From Phocaeicola sp. (lineage in GTDB: Bacteria; Bacteroidota; Bacteroidia; Bacteroidales; Bacteroidaceae), in NCBI GenBank assembly GCA_020026175.1, contig JAHHQV010000006.1, positions 1-62,527 of the forward strand: a stretch of 62,527 nucleotides of DNA, given 5' to 3'. The position numbers were made by a program, and so were the translations under genes. Numbering within the stretch: the stretch's first letter is position 1; each line of letters starts with the position of its first letter. The notes beneath the pieces were generated by a model. It searched no databases and had not been told where the DNA came from. It saw only the letters and a list, made by a program, of their open reading frames with translations. Below are positions 53,401-60,578 of this stretch, piece after piece.

Positions 53401-53716
53401 AGAATGTTGTTATTCTTTTAGCATCTCCACCGTCCGAATTCATCACAAACAGGTCCTGACTTCCGTGCCTGTCGCTGGCAAAGGCTATTTTCTTTCCGTC
53501 TGGCGACCATACAGGCGATGATTCATAAGAGTCCTGTGTAGTCAGTTGTATAGCTTTTCCTCCATTGACATTTACCTTATATATATCTCCTTTGTAGCAG
53601 AATACTATTTCATTCCCGTCAGGTGATATGCGTACATCACGCATCCATAACGGTGTAGTTGCTCCGGCAGCACCGAATCCGGCTCCTAAAGCTATTGTAA
53701 ATAACAGTTTTTTCAT
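50465..53716 (-). CDS. tricorn-like S41 family protease, secreted
   Basis: Large exported protein (1083 residues from ATG 53716, signal peptide about 1-20). The N-terminal half is WD40/PD40-type beta-propeller repeats of the form SPDGKxIxF, found at least ten times between residues 25 and 545. An extremely Lys/Glu-rich linker follows at about 558-600. A PDZ-like region (about 760-850) and an S41 protease domain (about 900-1050) follow, with GIVIDTRFNGGGR and the catalytic-serine segment NYSNAHG. It probably degrades peptides in the periplasm. The frame is open 19 codons further upstream, into the end of mazG, but MKKLLFTIALG is the clear signal start. 19 bp after mazG. Confidence 0.93.
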   Translation of the reverse strand: MKKLLFTIALGAGFGAAGATTPLWMRDVRISPDGNEIVFCYKGDIYKVNVNGGKAIQLTTQDSYESSPVWSPDGKKIAFASDRHGSQDLFVMNSDGGDAKRITTFSSSEIPSAFTPDGKYIVFSSAIQDPAESALYPTTAMTELYKVPVEGGKIEQILGTTAEMVEFADNGDFFLYQDKKGYEDEWRKHHTSSVTRDIWKYDTKSGKHTNLTRHTGEDRNPILSADNSTIYFLSERNKGSFNVYRFDANNPENPKAVTHFDTHPVRFLSMGADDRLCYTYNGEIYTQTPSGKPEKVNIDIVRDDENIPATFNFTRGASEATPSPDGKQVAFVVRGEVFVTSTEYGTTKQITHTVHAESGVSFGADNRSLVYASERDGLYGLYMAKIVRDDDPNFPNATLIEEEAILPSKTIDRAYPSFSPDGKEIAFIEDRTKLMVYNCETKKVRKITDGKTWYRRSGGFDYSWSPDGKWFTLEFIGNKHDPYTDIGLVKADGKGKIINLTNSGYTSGSPKWTVDGNAITFITERYGMRNHASWGSLNDVMMVFMNQDSYDKFRMNKEDYELQKELEKEQEKTEKEKDVKKKGNKKEDKKDKKNKDINVELEGIEDRIVRLTPYSSDLASAIISKDGEKLYYMSAVEDGYDMWKMDLRKHETKLLHKMNSGWTNLTADKDGKDIFILGSGAMKKMDQSSESLKSISYDAQVKMNLADERKYMLQHVYREEKNRFYNLNMHGVKWEEMVENYRKFLPHINNNYDFAEMLSELLGELNVSHTGGRYNAPNKGESTANLGLIFDLNFDKNGLKVAEVLEKGPFYRKNSKVKAGTVIEKIDGILIDKDSDYTSILNGKTGKKVLVSLYNPQTKEHWEEVIKPISNGAYQSLLYDRWVKQRTEDVKKWSNGRLGYVHIESMDDGSFRTVYSDILGKYNNCEGIVIDTRFNGGGRLHEDVEILFSGKKYFTQVVRGREACDMPSRRWNKPSIMVQCEANYSNAHGTPWVYKHRGLGKLVGAPVPGTMTSVNWVRMQDPSLVFGIPVIGYQLPDGSYLENSQLEPDVYVLNSPESIVKGEDSQLKAAVEELLKDIDSEKK

Positions 53717-53735
53717 TAATATGATATTATTGTTT

Positions 53736-54521
53736 TTATAATCCTTTCGATTTAGCTTCGTTCCATAGAGCATCCATTTCTTCCAGTGTCATATCTTTAA
53801 GATTCTTTCCTTGCTTTATGGTATGCTCTTCCACGTAGTTGAATCTTCTGATGAATTTCTGGTTTGTCATTTCAAGAGCATTTTCAGGATTAATCTTATA
53901 TAGCCTTGCAGCATTTATAAGGCTGAACATGACATCTCCAAATTCGGATTCGGCTTTTGCTTTCTCCATGTTGTTCACTTCCTCTTCAAATTCAGATATT
54001 TCCTCTTTCACTTTCTTCCATACATCCTCTTTCGCTTCCCAGTCAAAACCGACGTTACGTGCCTTGTCCTGTATCCTGTATGCCTTTATCAGCGAAGGCA
54101 GTGCTTCGGGTACACCGCTCAATACAGACTTGTTGCCGTCTTTTTCCTTTAGCTTTATCTGTTCCCAGTTCTCCGATACCTTTTCGGCAGTGTCTGCCTT
54201 TACTTCTCCAAATACATGTGGATGTCGGAAAACAAGTTTGTCGCACAGTTTGTCGCAAACATCTTTTATGTCGAATGAGCCTGTTTCGCTTCCTATTTTT
54301 GCATAGAACACTACGTGCAGCAATACGTCTCCCAATTCTTTGCAGATGTTTTTGTTGTCATTTTTTATCAGAGCATCACAAAGTTCGTACACTTCTTCTA
54401 TGGTGTTGGGACGAAGGCTTTCATTTGTCTGTTTTCTGTCCCAAGGGCATTTCACTCTTAGTTCGTCCAATATGTCAAGCAGACGCCCGAATGAATCTAT
54501 CTGTTCTTTTCTTGTATTCAT
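53736..54521 (-). CDS. mazG: nucleoside triphosphate pyrophosphohydrolase MazG
   Basis: Hydrolyses NTPs to NMPs and pyrophosphate, a housecleaning enzyme. Both tandem MazG repeats are visible: CPWDRKQTNESLRPNTIEEVYEL with the EExxE metal site in the first half, and NVGFDWEAKEDVWKKVKEEISEFEEEV in the second. ATG 54521 (MNTRKEQIDSF, 261 residues) is preferred over in-frame ATGs up to ten codons upstream, by family length. It precedes the S41 protease gene on the same strand. Confidence 0.95.
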   Translation of the reverse strand: MNTRKEQIDSFGRLLDILDELRVKCPWDRKQTNESLRPNTIEEVYELCDALIKNDNKNICKELGDVLLHVVFYAKIGSETGSFDIKDVCDKLCDKLVFRHPHVFGEVKADTAEKVSENWEQIKLKEKDGNKSVLSGVPEALPSLIKAYRIQDKARNVGFDWEAKEDVWKKVKEEISEFEEEVNNMEKAKAESEFGDVMFSLINAARLYKINPENALEMTNQKFIRRFNYVEEHTIKQGKNLKDMTLEEMDALWNEAKSKGL

Positions 54522-54578
54522 TTGATTTTGTTGTTTATTCTTCATTCTCAAGAGTTTTTACATATATTTCATAAACAA

Positions 54579-54773
54579 TTATACAGCTCCTATTTCCTTT
54601 CCCTGAGCAGTTACAAAGCATAAGTATCTCGAAAAATTCAGTCCTTTCAGTTCTACTACTCTTAGGATGTTTTCGCTCAGTTCTCTAGTTACATACGCAA
54701 TTGACACTGTACCCATGCAGTTGCTGTACCTCAAGAAAGACTTTATACTTTCGGAACTTCCAAAGTGCATCAT
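54579..54773 (-). CDS. small hypothetical protein, 64 residues
   Basis: Unrecognised frame opening MMHFGSSESIKSFLRYSNCMG between two genes of the same strand (35 bp after the upstream gene, 57 bp before mazG). Composition is protein-like and without low-complexity runs, but I see no known motif, and it could be spurious. Confidence 0.4.
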   Translation of the reverse strand: MMHFGSSESIKSFLRYSNCMGTVSIAYVTRELSENILRVVELKGLNFSRYLCFVTAQGKEIGAV

Positions 54774-54808
54774 TAAATAGTTTTATAAGATATTTCTATG
54801 TTTTAGTG

Positions 54809-55390
54809 TTATAACTCTTCAGAGCGTATTCCCAATGCTTGTAGTATAGGGAATCCCAGCATTTCAAACTTGTAGCTCGATTCTCTTAGTGGAGGGTTCA
54901 TTCCGAACAGCACTACAGTCTCTTTGCCTTTTATTTTTTCAAGTTCATTGTGTGCTTTGTCTATATAGGCATCTTCATCGGCTACGGCTATAATTCGTTT
55001 CACGTCCTTCGAATCGTCTGCCAGCATAAGTGCTTCTATAAAAAGTGCTTCGCGTGTTGCCATGTCCGATGGTTGGAATGTGTATATCGAAAATTCTCCT
55101 ATCTGGCTCTGAAACGCTACGTTGTTCAGTTCCTTTTCCATATCCGATGGAGAACAGAAAGACATTTTTTTCGATTCTTCATCATATACGAATATTACTT
55201 GTACTGCGTTTTCTCCCAATGCAATTCCTGCATCCAGGGCAAGACATTCCAAAAGGGTGGCAAGATCAGCTTTAGGCAGTTCTCTTTTTACTATAGGCGA
55301 GAAATGTTTTGCCATGTCTTGGCCTACTCTGTCAAGATATGATGCGTCAATAAGCATCAAGTTTGGTGCAAATTCTATTTTCTTTTCCAT
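54809..55390 (-). CDS. hypothetical protein, 193 residues
   Basis: Cytoplasmic protein without signal or membrane segments, starting MEKKIEFAPNLMLIDASYLD at ATG 55390. The sequence looks well-ordered alpha/beta: VQVIFVYDEESKKM, EFSIYTFQPSDMATREALFI, VKRIIAVADEDAY, TVVLFGMNPP. I believe it belongs to a Bacteroidales-restricted domain family of unknown function but cannot fix its name. Upstream of the 64-residue frame, mazG and the protease, all in one direction. Confidence 0.75.
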   Translation of the reverse strand: MEKKIEFAPNLMLIDASYLDRVGQDMAKHFSPIVKRELPKADLATLLECLALDAGIALGENAVQVIFVYDEESKKMSFCSPSDMEKELNNVAFQSQIGEFSIYTFQPSDMATREALFIEALMLADDSKDVKRIIAVADEDAYIDKAHNELEKIKGKETVVLFGMNPPLRESSYKFEMLGFPILQALGIRSEEL

Positions 55391-55663
55391 AAATAATCTA
55401 TTGTTTCGGTAAAGATAATAAAACTTTACTGACAAATTGTACATAAGTAAGACAAATTTGCATGCTTTCAGTATAACTATCTGACATTTAGGCATGTAGT
55501 GATTAATAAAAGCCCTTTGGCAAGGAATTTGGATAAGATATAGCGTAACATATTAAGACATAAAGGTAAAAAGAAAGATAAAGATTCAGGTTTTAGGGTA
55601 AAAAGATTCAGGGTAACAAAAAAGTATAACATTAACTAAAGAAAAGAAAGGAGAAAATAATAT

Positions 55664-58252
55664 ATGAATTTCAACAATTTTACAATCAAATCTCAGGAAG
55701 CTATACAGCAGGCTGTTAATCTGGTACAGGCTAACGGACAACAGGCTATAGAACCTGAACATTTGCTGGCTGGAGTTTTGAAAGTAGGTGAGAATGTAAC
55801 TAATTTCATATTCCAGAAGCTTGGAATGAACGGACAGCAGGTTGCAACTGTTGTCGACAGGCAGATTGCATCTCTCCCTAAGGTTTCGGGAGGAGAAGCC
55901 TATCTCAGTAGAGGCTCGAATGAAGTTCTTCAGAAAGCCGTTGGATATTCAAAAGAACTTGGCGATGAGTTTGTTTCGCTCGAAGCTATTATCATTGCAT
56001 TGCTCAATGTGAAAAGCACTGTAGCAGGTATATTGAAAGATGCAGGGATGACAGATAGGGAACTTCGTTCTGCCATCAGCGAGTTAAGGCAAGGACAGAA
56101 GGTCACTTCTCAGTCCAGCGAAGAAACATATCAGTCGCTTTCTAAATATGCTGTCAATCTGATAGAAGCTGCACGTACAGGAAAACTGGACCCGGTAATA
56201 GGTCGTGATGAAGAAATAAGACGTGTACTTCAGATTCTCAGTCGCCGTACAAAGAACAATCCTATCCTGATAGGTGAGCCGGGAACTGGTAAGACAGCTA
56301 TTGTAGAAGGTCTTGCACAGAGAATATTGAGGGGCGACGTTCCCGAAAATCTGAAGAACAAGCAATTGTTCTCTTTGGATATGGGAGCTCTCGTTGCCGG
56401 TGCAAAATATAAAGGTGAGTTCGAGGAAAGGCTGAAATCGGTTATCAATGAGGTCACCAAGTCGGATGGAAACATAATCCTCTTTATCGACGAAATCCAT
56501 ACTTTGGTTGGAGCAGGTAAAGGCGAGGGTGCTATGGATGCTGCAAATATCCTGAAACCGGCTCTTGCACGTGGCGAACTCAGAAGTATAGGGGCTACAA
56601 CACTCGATGAATATCAGAAGTATTTTGAGAAAGACAAAGCTTTGGAACGAAGATTCCAGACTGTGATGGTAGACGAGCCGGATACACAGAGTTCTATATC
56701 AATACTTAGAGGTTTGAAGGAAAGATACGAGAACCATCATCAGGTGCGTATCAAGGATGAGGCAATCATTGCAGCGGTAGAATTGAGCAACCGTTACATA
56801 ACAGAGCGTTTCTTGCCAGACAAGGCTATCGACCTTATGGATGAGGCTGCTGCAAAACTTCGTATGGAGCGTGATTCTCTACCTGAAGAACTTGATGAAA
56901 TAGAACGTCGCCTGAAACAACTCGAAATAGAACGCGAAGCAATAAAGCGTGAAAAAGATGAAGTCAAGTTGGCACAACTTAACAAGGAAATATCCGAACT
57001 GAAAGAGCAGGAAACTTCTTACAAGGCAAAATGGCAGAGCGAAAAGGAACTCGTCAACAAGATTCAGCAGAACAAGAAGGAGATAGAGCAGCTTAAGTTT
57101 GAGGCCGACAAGGCGGAAAGGGAAGGCGACTATGGCCGTGTGGCAGAAATTAGATATGGCAAATTGCAGAGTCTTGAAGCGGAAATAAAGAGCATACAGG
57201 ATGACTTGAAACACAAACAGGGCGATAGTGCCATGATAAAGGAAGAAGTTACGGCAGAGGATATAGCCGATGTTGTGTCTAGATGGACAGGGATACCTGT
57301 AAGTAAGATGCTTCAGAGCGAGCGCGAGAAACTGCTTCATCTCGAAGATGAACTTCACAAACGTGTGGTTGGGCAGGACGAAGCTATAGAGGCTGTTTCG
57401 GATGCCGTGAGACGTAGCCGTGCCGGACTGCAAGACCCTAAGCGACCTATAGGTTCGTTTATATTCCTTGGCACAACAGGTGTAGGTAAGACAGAACTTG
57501 CAAAGGCTTTGGCTGAATATCTGTTTGACGATGAAACGTTGATGACACGTATCGACATGAGCGAATATCAGGAGAAACATTCCGTTTCACGACTGATAGG
57601 AGCGCCTCCGGGATACGTAGGATATGATGAAGGCGGACAGCTTACTGAGGCTGTGAGACGTAAGCCATATTCAGTAGTGTTGTTTGATGAAATAGAGAAA
57701 GCACATCCTGATGTATTCAATATTTTGTTGCAGGTGCTCGACGATGGCCGTCTTACAGACAATAAGGGACGTACCGTGAACTTCAAGAACACTATCATAA
57801 TAATGACATCAAACCTTGGCAGTGCTTACATACAGAGTCAGTTTGAGAGGATAACCGATGCAAACCATGACGCTGTAGTGGAAGAAACGAAGAAAGAAGT
57901 GATGAATATGCTCAAGAAGACCATTCGTCCTGAATTCTTGAACCGTATAGACGAAACAATCATGTTCATGCCTCTTGACAGGAGCGAGATAGAACAGATT
58001 GTACGTTTACAGATAAACGGCATAAAGAATATGCTTGAAGAGAACGGAGTACAGTTGCAGATGACTCCTCAGGCTGTCGATTTCCTTGCAACAGCGGGTT
58101 ACGACCCTGAGTTTGGGGCACGTCCTGTCAAGAGAGCCATACAGCGTTACTTGCTTAATGACTTGTCAAAGAGGTTATTGTCACAGGAAGTTGACCGTTA
58201 TAGACCTATCATAGTAGAATCTGAAGGCGATGGATTGATATTCCGAAATTAA
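55664..58252 (+). CDS. clpB: ATP-dependent disaggregase ClpB
   Basis: Hexameric AAA+ chaperone that works with DnaK to pull apart aggregates. The N domain (about 1-145) precedes AAA1, with Walker A GEPGTGKT at 204-211 and IILFIDEIHTLVGAG. The coiled-coil M domain spans about 400-530, rich in Glu/Lys. AAA2 has Walker A GTTGVGKT at 603-610 and VVLFDEIEKAHPDV. At 862 residues it is full length, and the M domain separates it from ClpA/ClpC. Directly before it lie duplicated AAAGATTCAGG sequences (about 55580-55615), but I found no TAnnTTTG box, so it may use a different sigma factor. Confidence 0.97.
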   Translation: MNFNNFTIKSQEAIQQAVNLVQANGQQAIEPEHLLAGVLKVGENVTNFIFQKLGMNGQQVATVVDRQIASLPKVSGGEAYLSRGSNEVLQKAVGYSKELGDEFVSLEAIIIALLNVKSTVAGILKDAGMTDRELRSAISELRQGQKVTSQSSEETYQSLSKYAVNLIEAARTGKLDPVIGRDEEIRRVLQILSRRTKNNPILIGEPGTGKTAIVEGLAQRILRGDVPENLKNKQLFSLDMGALVAGAKYKGEFEERLKSVINEVTKSDGNIILFIDEIHTLVGAGKGEGAMDAANILKPALARGELRSIGATTLDEYQKYFEKDKALERRFQTVMVDEPDTQSSISILRGLKERYENHHQVRIKDEAIIAAVELSNRYITERFLPDKAIDLMDEAAAKLRMERDSLPEELDEIERRLKQLEIEREAIKREKDEVKLAQLNKEISELKEQETSYKAKWQSEKELVNKIQQNKKEIEQLKFEADKAEREGDYGRVAEIRYGKLQSLEAEIKSIQDDLKHKQGDSAMIKEEVTAEDIADVVSRWTGIPVSKMLQSEREKLLHLEDELHKRVVGQDEAIEAVSDAVRRSRAGLQDPKRPIGSFIFLGTTGVGKTELAKALAEYLFDDETLMTRIDMSEYQEKHSVSRLIGAPPGYVGYDEGGQLTEAVRRKPYSVVLFDEIEKAHPDVFNILLQVLDDGRLTDNKGRTVNFKNTIIIMTSNLGSAYIQSQFERITDANHDAVVEETKKEVMNMLKKTIRPEFLNRIDETIMFMPLDRSEIEQIVRLQINGIKNMLEENGVQLQMTPQAVDFLATAGYDPEFGARPVKRAIQRYLLNDLSKRLLSQEVDRYRPIIVESEGDGLIFRN

Positions 58253-58270
58253 AAATACTTCTTATAATAG

Positions 58271-58300
58271 TTTGTCTTTTATAAAGAAATAGTATTTTTG
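58271..58300 (+). promoter_or_regulatory. promoter of NlpE-like gene
   Basis: TTTG (58271-58274), an 18-bp spacer and TATTTTTG (58293-58300). The box shares sequence with the right arm and U run of an imperfect hairpin that would end the clpB transcript (AAATACT at 58253-58260 region with AGTATTT). Confidence 0.5.
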
Positions 58301-58303
58301 CAT

Positions 58304-58339
58304 CTATAGTAATAAGCAAACTCAGGCTTATTACTATAG
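58304..58339 (+). other. 5'-terminal hairpin in the NlpE-like mRNA leader
   Basis: Perfect 14-bp stem (CTATAGTAATAAGC 58304-58317 with GCTTATTACTATAG 58326-58339) and an 8-nt loop. It starts where transcription from the preceding box would begin and has no T run after it. It may stabilise the messenger. Confidence 0.55.
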
Positions 58340-58378
58340 TTATAGACTTAACTCAATAAAGATTTAAATTCTAAGATT

Positions 58379-58819
58379 ATGGTTAGAAACAAATTTTTAT
58401 TGCTCTCAGCTTCTATGATTGTAGCTGCGGCAATGACAAGTTGTATGAATTCATCAAAGAAAACTTCAGAGCAGCAGGATATGGTACCTGTTGCACAGGA
58501 AGTGTCAGTAGCAAAACCTTTCATCGGAACTTACGAAGGAACATTGCCTTGTGCCGATTGCGACGGCAATAAAGTGACACTTTCAATTTTGGAAGATGGA
58601 ACTTATCAGTTGAAAAATGTATTTTTGGGAAAAGAAGACAATAATTCCGAAGAGTGTGGCACATATAAAGTGTCAGACGGTGTTATAGAACTTGTAACTC
58701 CTTCCAGTGGCAGAAAAACTTACTATAAGGTACAGGAGAATTCTGTAGCTTTGTGCGACAGTACTGGTGCTTTAAACGAAGGAGAATTGGCTGATATGTA
58801 TGTATTGAAGAAAAACTGA
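58379..58819 (+). CDS. NlpE N-terminal domain lipoprotein
   Basis: Lipoprotein with signal and lipobox AMTSC (Cys22), 146 residues. The mature part has the NlpE signature FIGTYEGTLPCADCDGNKVTL, including the CADC pair, and a small beta-barrel ending ELADMYVLKKN. In enterobacteria NlpE senses surface contact and envelope or copper stress through Cpx, but Cpx is absent in Bacteroidetes, so its role here is open. Its TGA stop overlaps the ATG of pabB by one base. Confidence 0.88.
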   Translation: MVRNKFLLLSASMIVAAAMTSCMNSSKKTSEQQDMVPVAQEVSVAKPFIGTYEGTLPCADCDGNKVTLSILEDGTYQLKNVFLGKEDNNSEECGTYKVSDGVIELVTPSSGRKTYYKVQENSVALCDSTGALNEGELADMYVLKKN

Positions 58820-59814
58820 TGTCAAATATAGACTTTATAACAAGAGAAGAAGCTATGTTGCGTATGAACGGATACGGCAAGAATGCCGTTCCGTTTTTTT
58901 TTATTATAGATTTCGACGAATCTGCATGCATAGTAAAGCCGTTGGATGAACTTTCATCCGATGAAGTCCGTTTTGTATTTCCTGAAACAAGTAATGTGTC
59001 TCTGCCCGACGAAAAATTCTGCGGAGAAATTCGATGGAATGTATATCCGCAAAGTTTCGAAGACTATTGTAAATCATTTTCGGTGGTATATGACAACATT
59101 CATGGTGGTAATTCTTTTCTTACCAACCTTACATGTGCCACACCTGTTGACACCAATCTTTCTCTTTCCGATATATTCAGATACACAAAAGCCAAGTACA
59201 AGCTTCTTTTAGCTGATAGGTTTGTGATGTTCTCGCCGGAGATTTTTGTAAGGATAAACGACGGTATGATATATTCATACCCTATGAAGGGTACGATAGA
59301 TGCTTCTGTGCCTGATGCAGCCAATGTAATCTTGAATGACACGAAGGAGTCTGCCGAACATGCCACTATAGTCGACCTTATAAGAAACGACCTTAGTCAG
59401 ATATCTACCGAGGTAACTGTAACCAAATACCGCTTTATTGACGAACTCAAGACCAATAAAGGAAACCTCCTTCAGGTTAGTTCCGAGATAAGAGGAAGGC
59501 TTCCCGAAGGCTATGCTTCGTCATTGGGCGATATGTTTTTCCGTCTGCTTCCTGCCGGCTCCATAACCGGAGCCCCCAAGAAAAAGACTGTTGAAATCAT
59601 ACGTAAGGCAGAGACATATCATCGTGGATATTACACAGGAGTAACAGGCATGTTCGACGGAAAAAATCTTGACAGTGCAGTCATTATCCGTTATCTTGAG
59701 AAGATGCCCGATGGACAAATGTTATTCAAGAGTGGGGGAGGTATTACATTCATGAGCGATGTAAAAAGCGAATACGAAGAAATGATTCAGAAAGTATATG
59801 TACCGGTTTATTGA
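58819..59814 (+). CDS. pabB: aminodeoxychorismate synthase component I
   Basis: Chorismate-binding enzyme that makes 4-amino-4-deoxychorismate for folate. The C-terminal chorismate core is complete: NSFLTNLTCATPV, MKGTIDA, ERATIVDLIRNDLSQI-type segment EHATIVDLIRNDLSQI, LPAGSITGAPKKKTVEIIRKAE and GYYTGVTGMFDG. At 331 residues it lacks the longer N-terminal part of E. coli PabB, common for this Bacteroidetes form. Lys in PMKGT and the DLIRNDL block favour PabB over TrpE. It overlaps pabC by 17 bp. Its amidotransferase partner must come from elsewhere, possibly the TrpG at 9 kb. Confidence 0.92.
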   Translation: MSNIDFITREEAMLRMNGYGKNAVPFFFIIDFDESACIVKPLDELSSDEVRFVFPETSNVSLPDEKFCGEIRWNVYPQSFEDYCKSFSVVYDNIHGGNSFLTNLTCATPVDTNLSLSDIFRYTKAKYKLLLADRFVMFSPEIFVRINDGMIYSYPMKGTIDASVPDAANVILNDTKESAEHATIVDLIRNDLSQISTEVTVTKYRFIDELKTNKGNLLQVSSEIRGRLPEGYASSLGDMFFRLLPAGSITGAPKKKTVEIIRKAETYHRGYYTGVTGMFDGKNLDSAVIIRYLEKMPDGQMLFKSGGGITFMSDVKSEYEEMIQKVYVPVY

Positions 59815-60406
59815 GACTATCAGAATAGAGAATGGTATGGCAGAAAATCTTGCTGCACATAACCGCAGAATGAATGATACAAGGAAAGCCAATTCCTTGT
59901 CTGTAGGAGAGTCTGTTCCCGATTATATCAAAATAGAAGACTATATATCGCCTTCGGAATATAAGGAACTAACCCGTTGTCGTGTGGTTTATTCCTCAAA
60001 GATAGAGCAGATAGAATACTTTCCGTATAAGGTTCGCACAGTCCGAACTCTGTGTCTGGTGGAAGACAACGAAGCAGACTATACTTTCAAAAGTGCAGAC
60101 AGGACAGTACTTGACAGGAATTTCCTGAAGCGCGGCGATGCTGATGATGTAGTGATAGTACGTAACGGGCTGCTCACAGATACTTCCATAGCCAACATTG
60201 CACTCTTTCGTAGCGGCAATTGGTACACTCCGCGTATTCCGTTGCTGAAGGGTACACGTCGTAGGTCGTTGCTCGATGCCGGACTGATTGTTGAAGCCGA
60301 CATCAAGTCTGCCGACTTGTATCTTTATGACAAGATATGTATTTTCAATGCCATGATACCTTTTGGAGAAATAGAACTCAATGTAGAATATTCATTTTCG
60401 TTATAA
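59798..60406 (+). CDS. pabC: aminotransferase class IV, probable aminodeoxychorismate lyase
   Basis: Fold-type IV PLP protein of 202 residues that would release p-aminobenzoate and pyruvate. ETIRIENG opens the fold. The PLP-lysine is expected at YSSKIEQIEYF, DVVIVRNGLLTDTSIANIALF is the cofactor-binding block, and LLKGTRRRSLLDAG is the family signature. Overlap with pabB and the missing ILV-type substrate motifs support PabC. It is short for the family (usual 250-280), probably trimmed at the N terminus. Confidence 0.88.
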   Translation: MYRFIETIRIENGMAENLAAHNRRMNDTRKANSLSVGESVPDYIKIEDYISPSEYKELTRCRVVYSSKIEQIEYFPYKVRTVRTLCLVEDNEADYTFKSADRTVLDRNFLKRGDADDVVIVRNGLLTDTSIANIALFRSGNWYTPRIPLLKGTRRRSLLDAGLIVEADIKSADLYLYDKICIFNAMIPFGEIELNVEYSFSL

Positions 60407-60495
60407 ACATAGTTTCTGAGCTTGTCAGTCCGTCTTTCCGAGACAATGAAATATTTTTTTAATAATTCTGTTATAAACAAGAAACCCTACAACTT

Positions 60496-60503
60496 TATTT
60501 TTG
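60496..60503 (+). promoter_or_regulatory. -7 box of PafA-type gene
   Basis: TATTTTTG, 75 bp before the ATG. No good -33. Confidence 0.4.
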
Positions 60504-60578
60504 CAATGTCATAAGATAAATGACGCAGTATGATGAAATGCTGTAGACTTATTCATTAATAATAAAGAAAATAACAGG

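Noticed and set aside
53717..53773. 19-residue extension of the S41 protease
   Set aside because: It overlaps the end of mazG and would bury the signal peptide.
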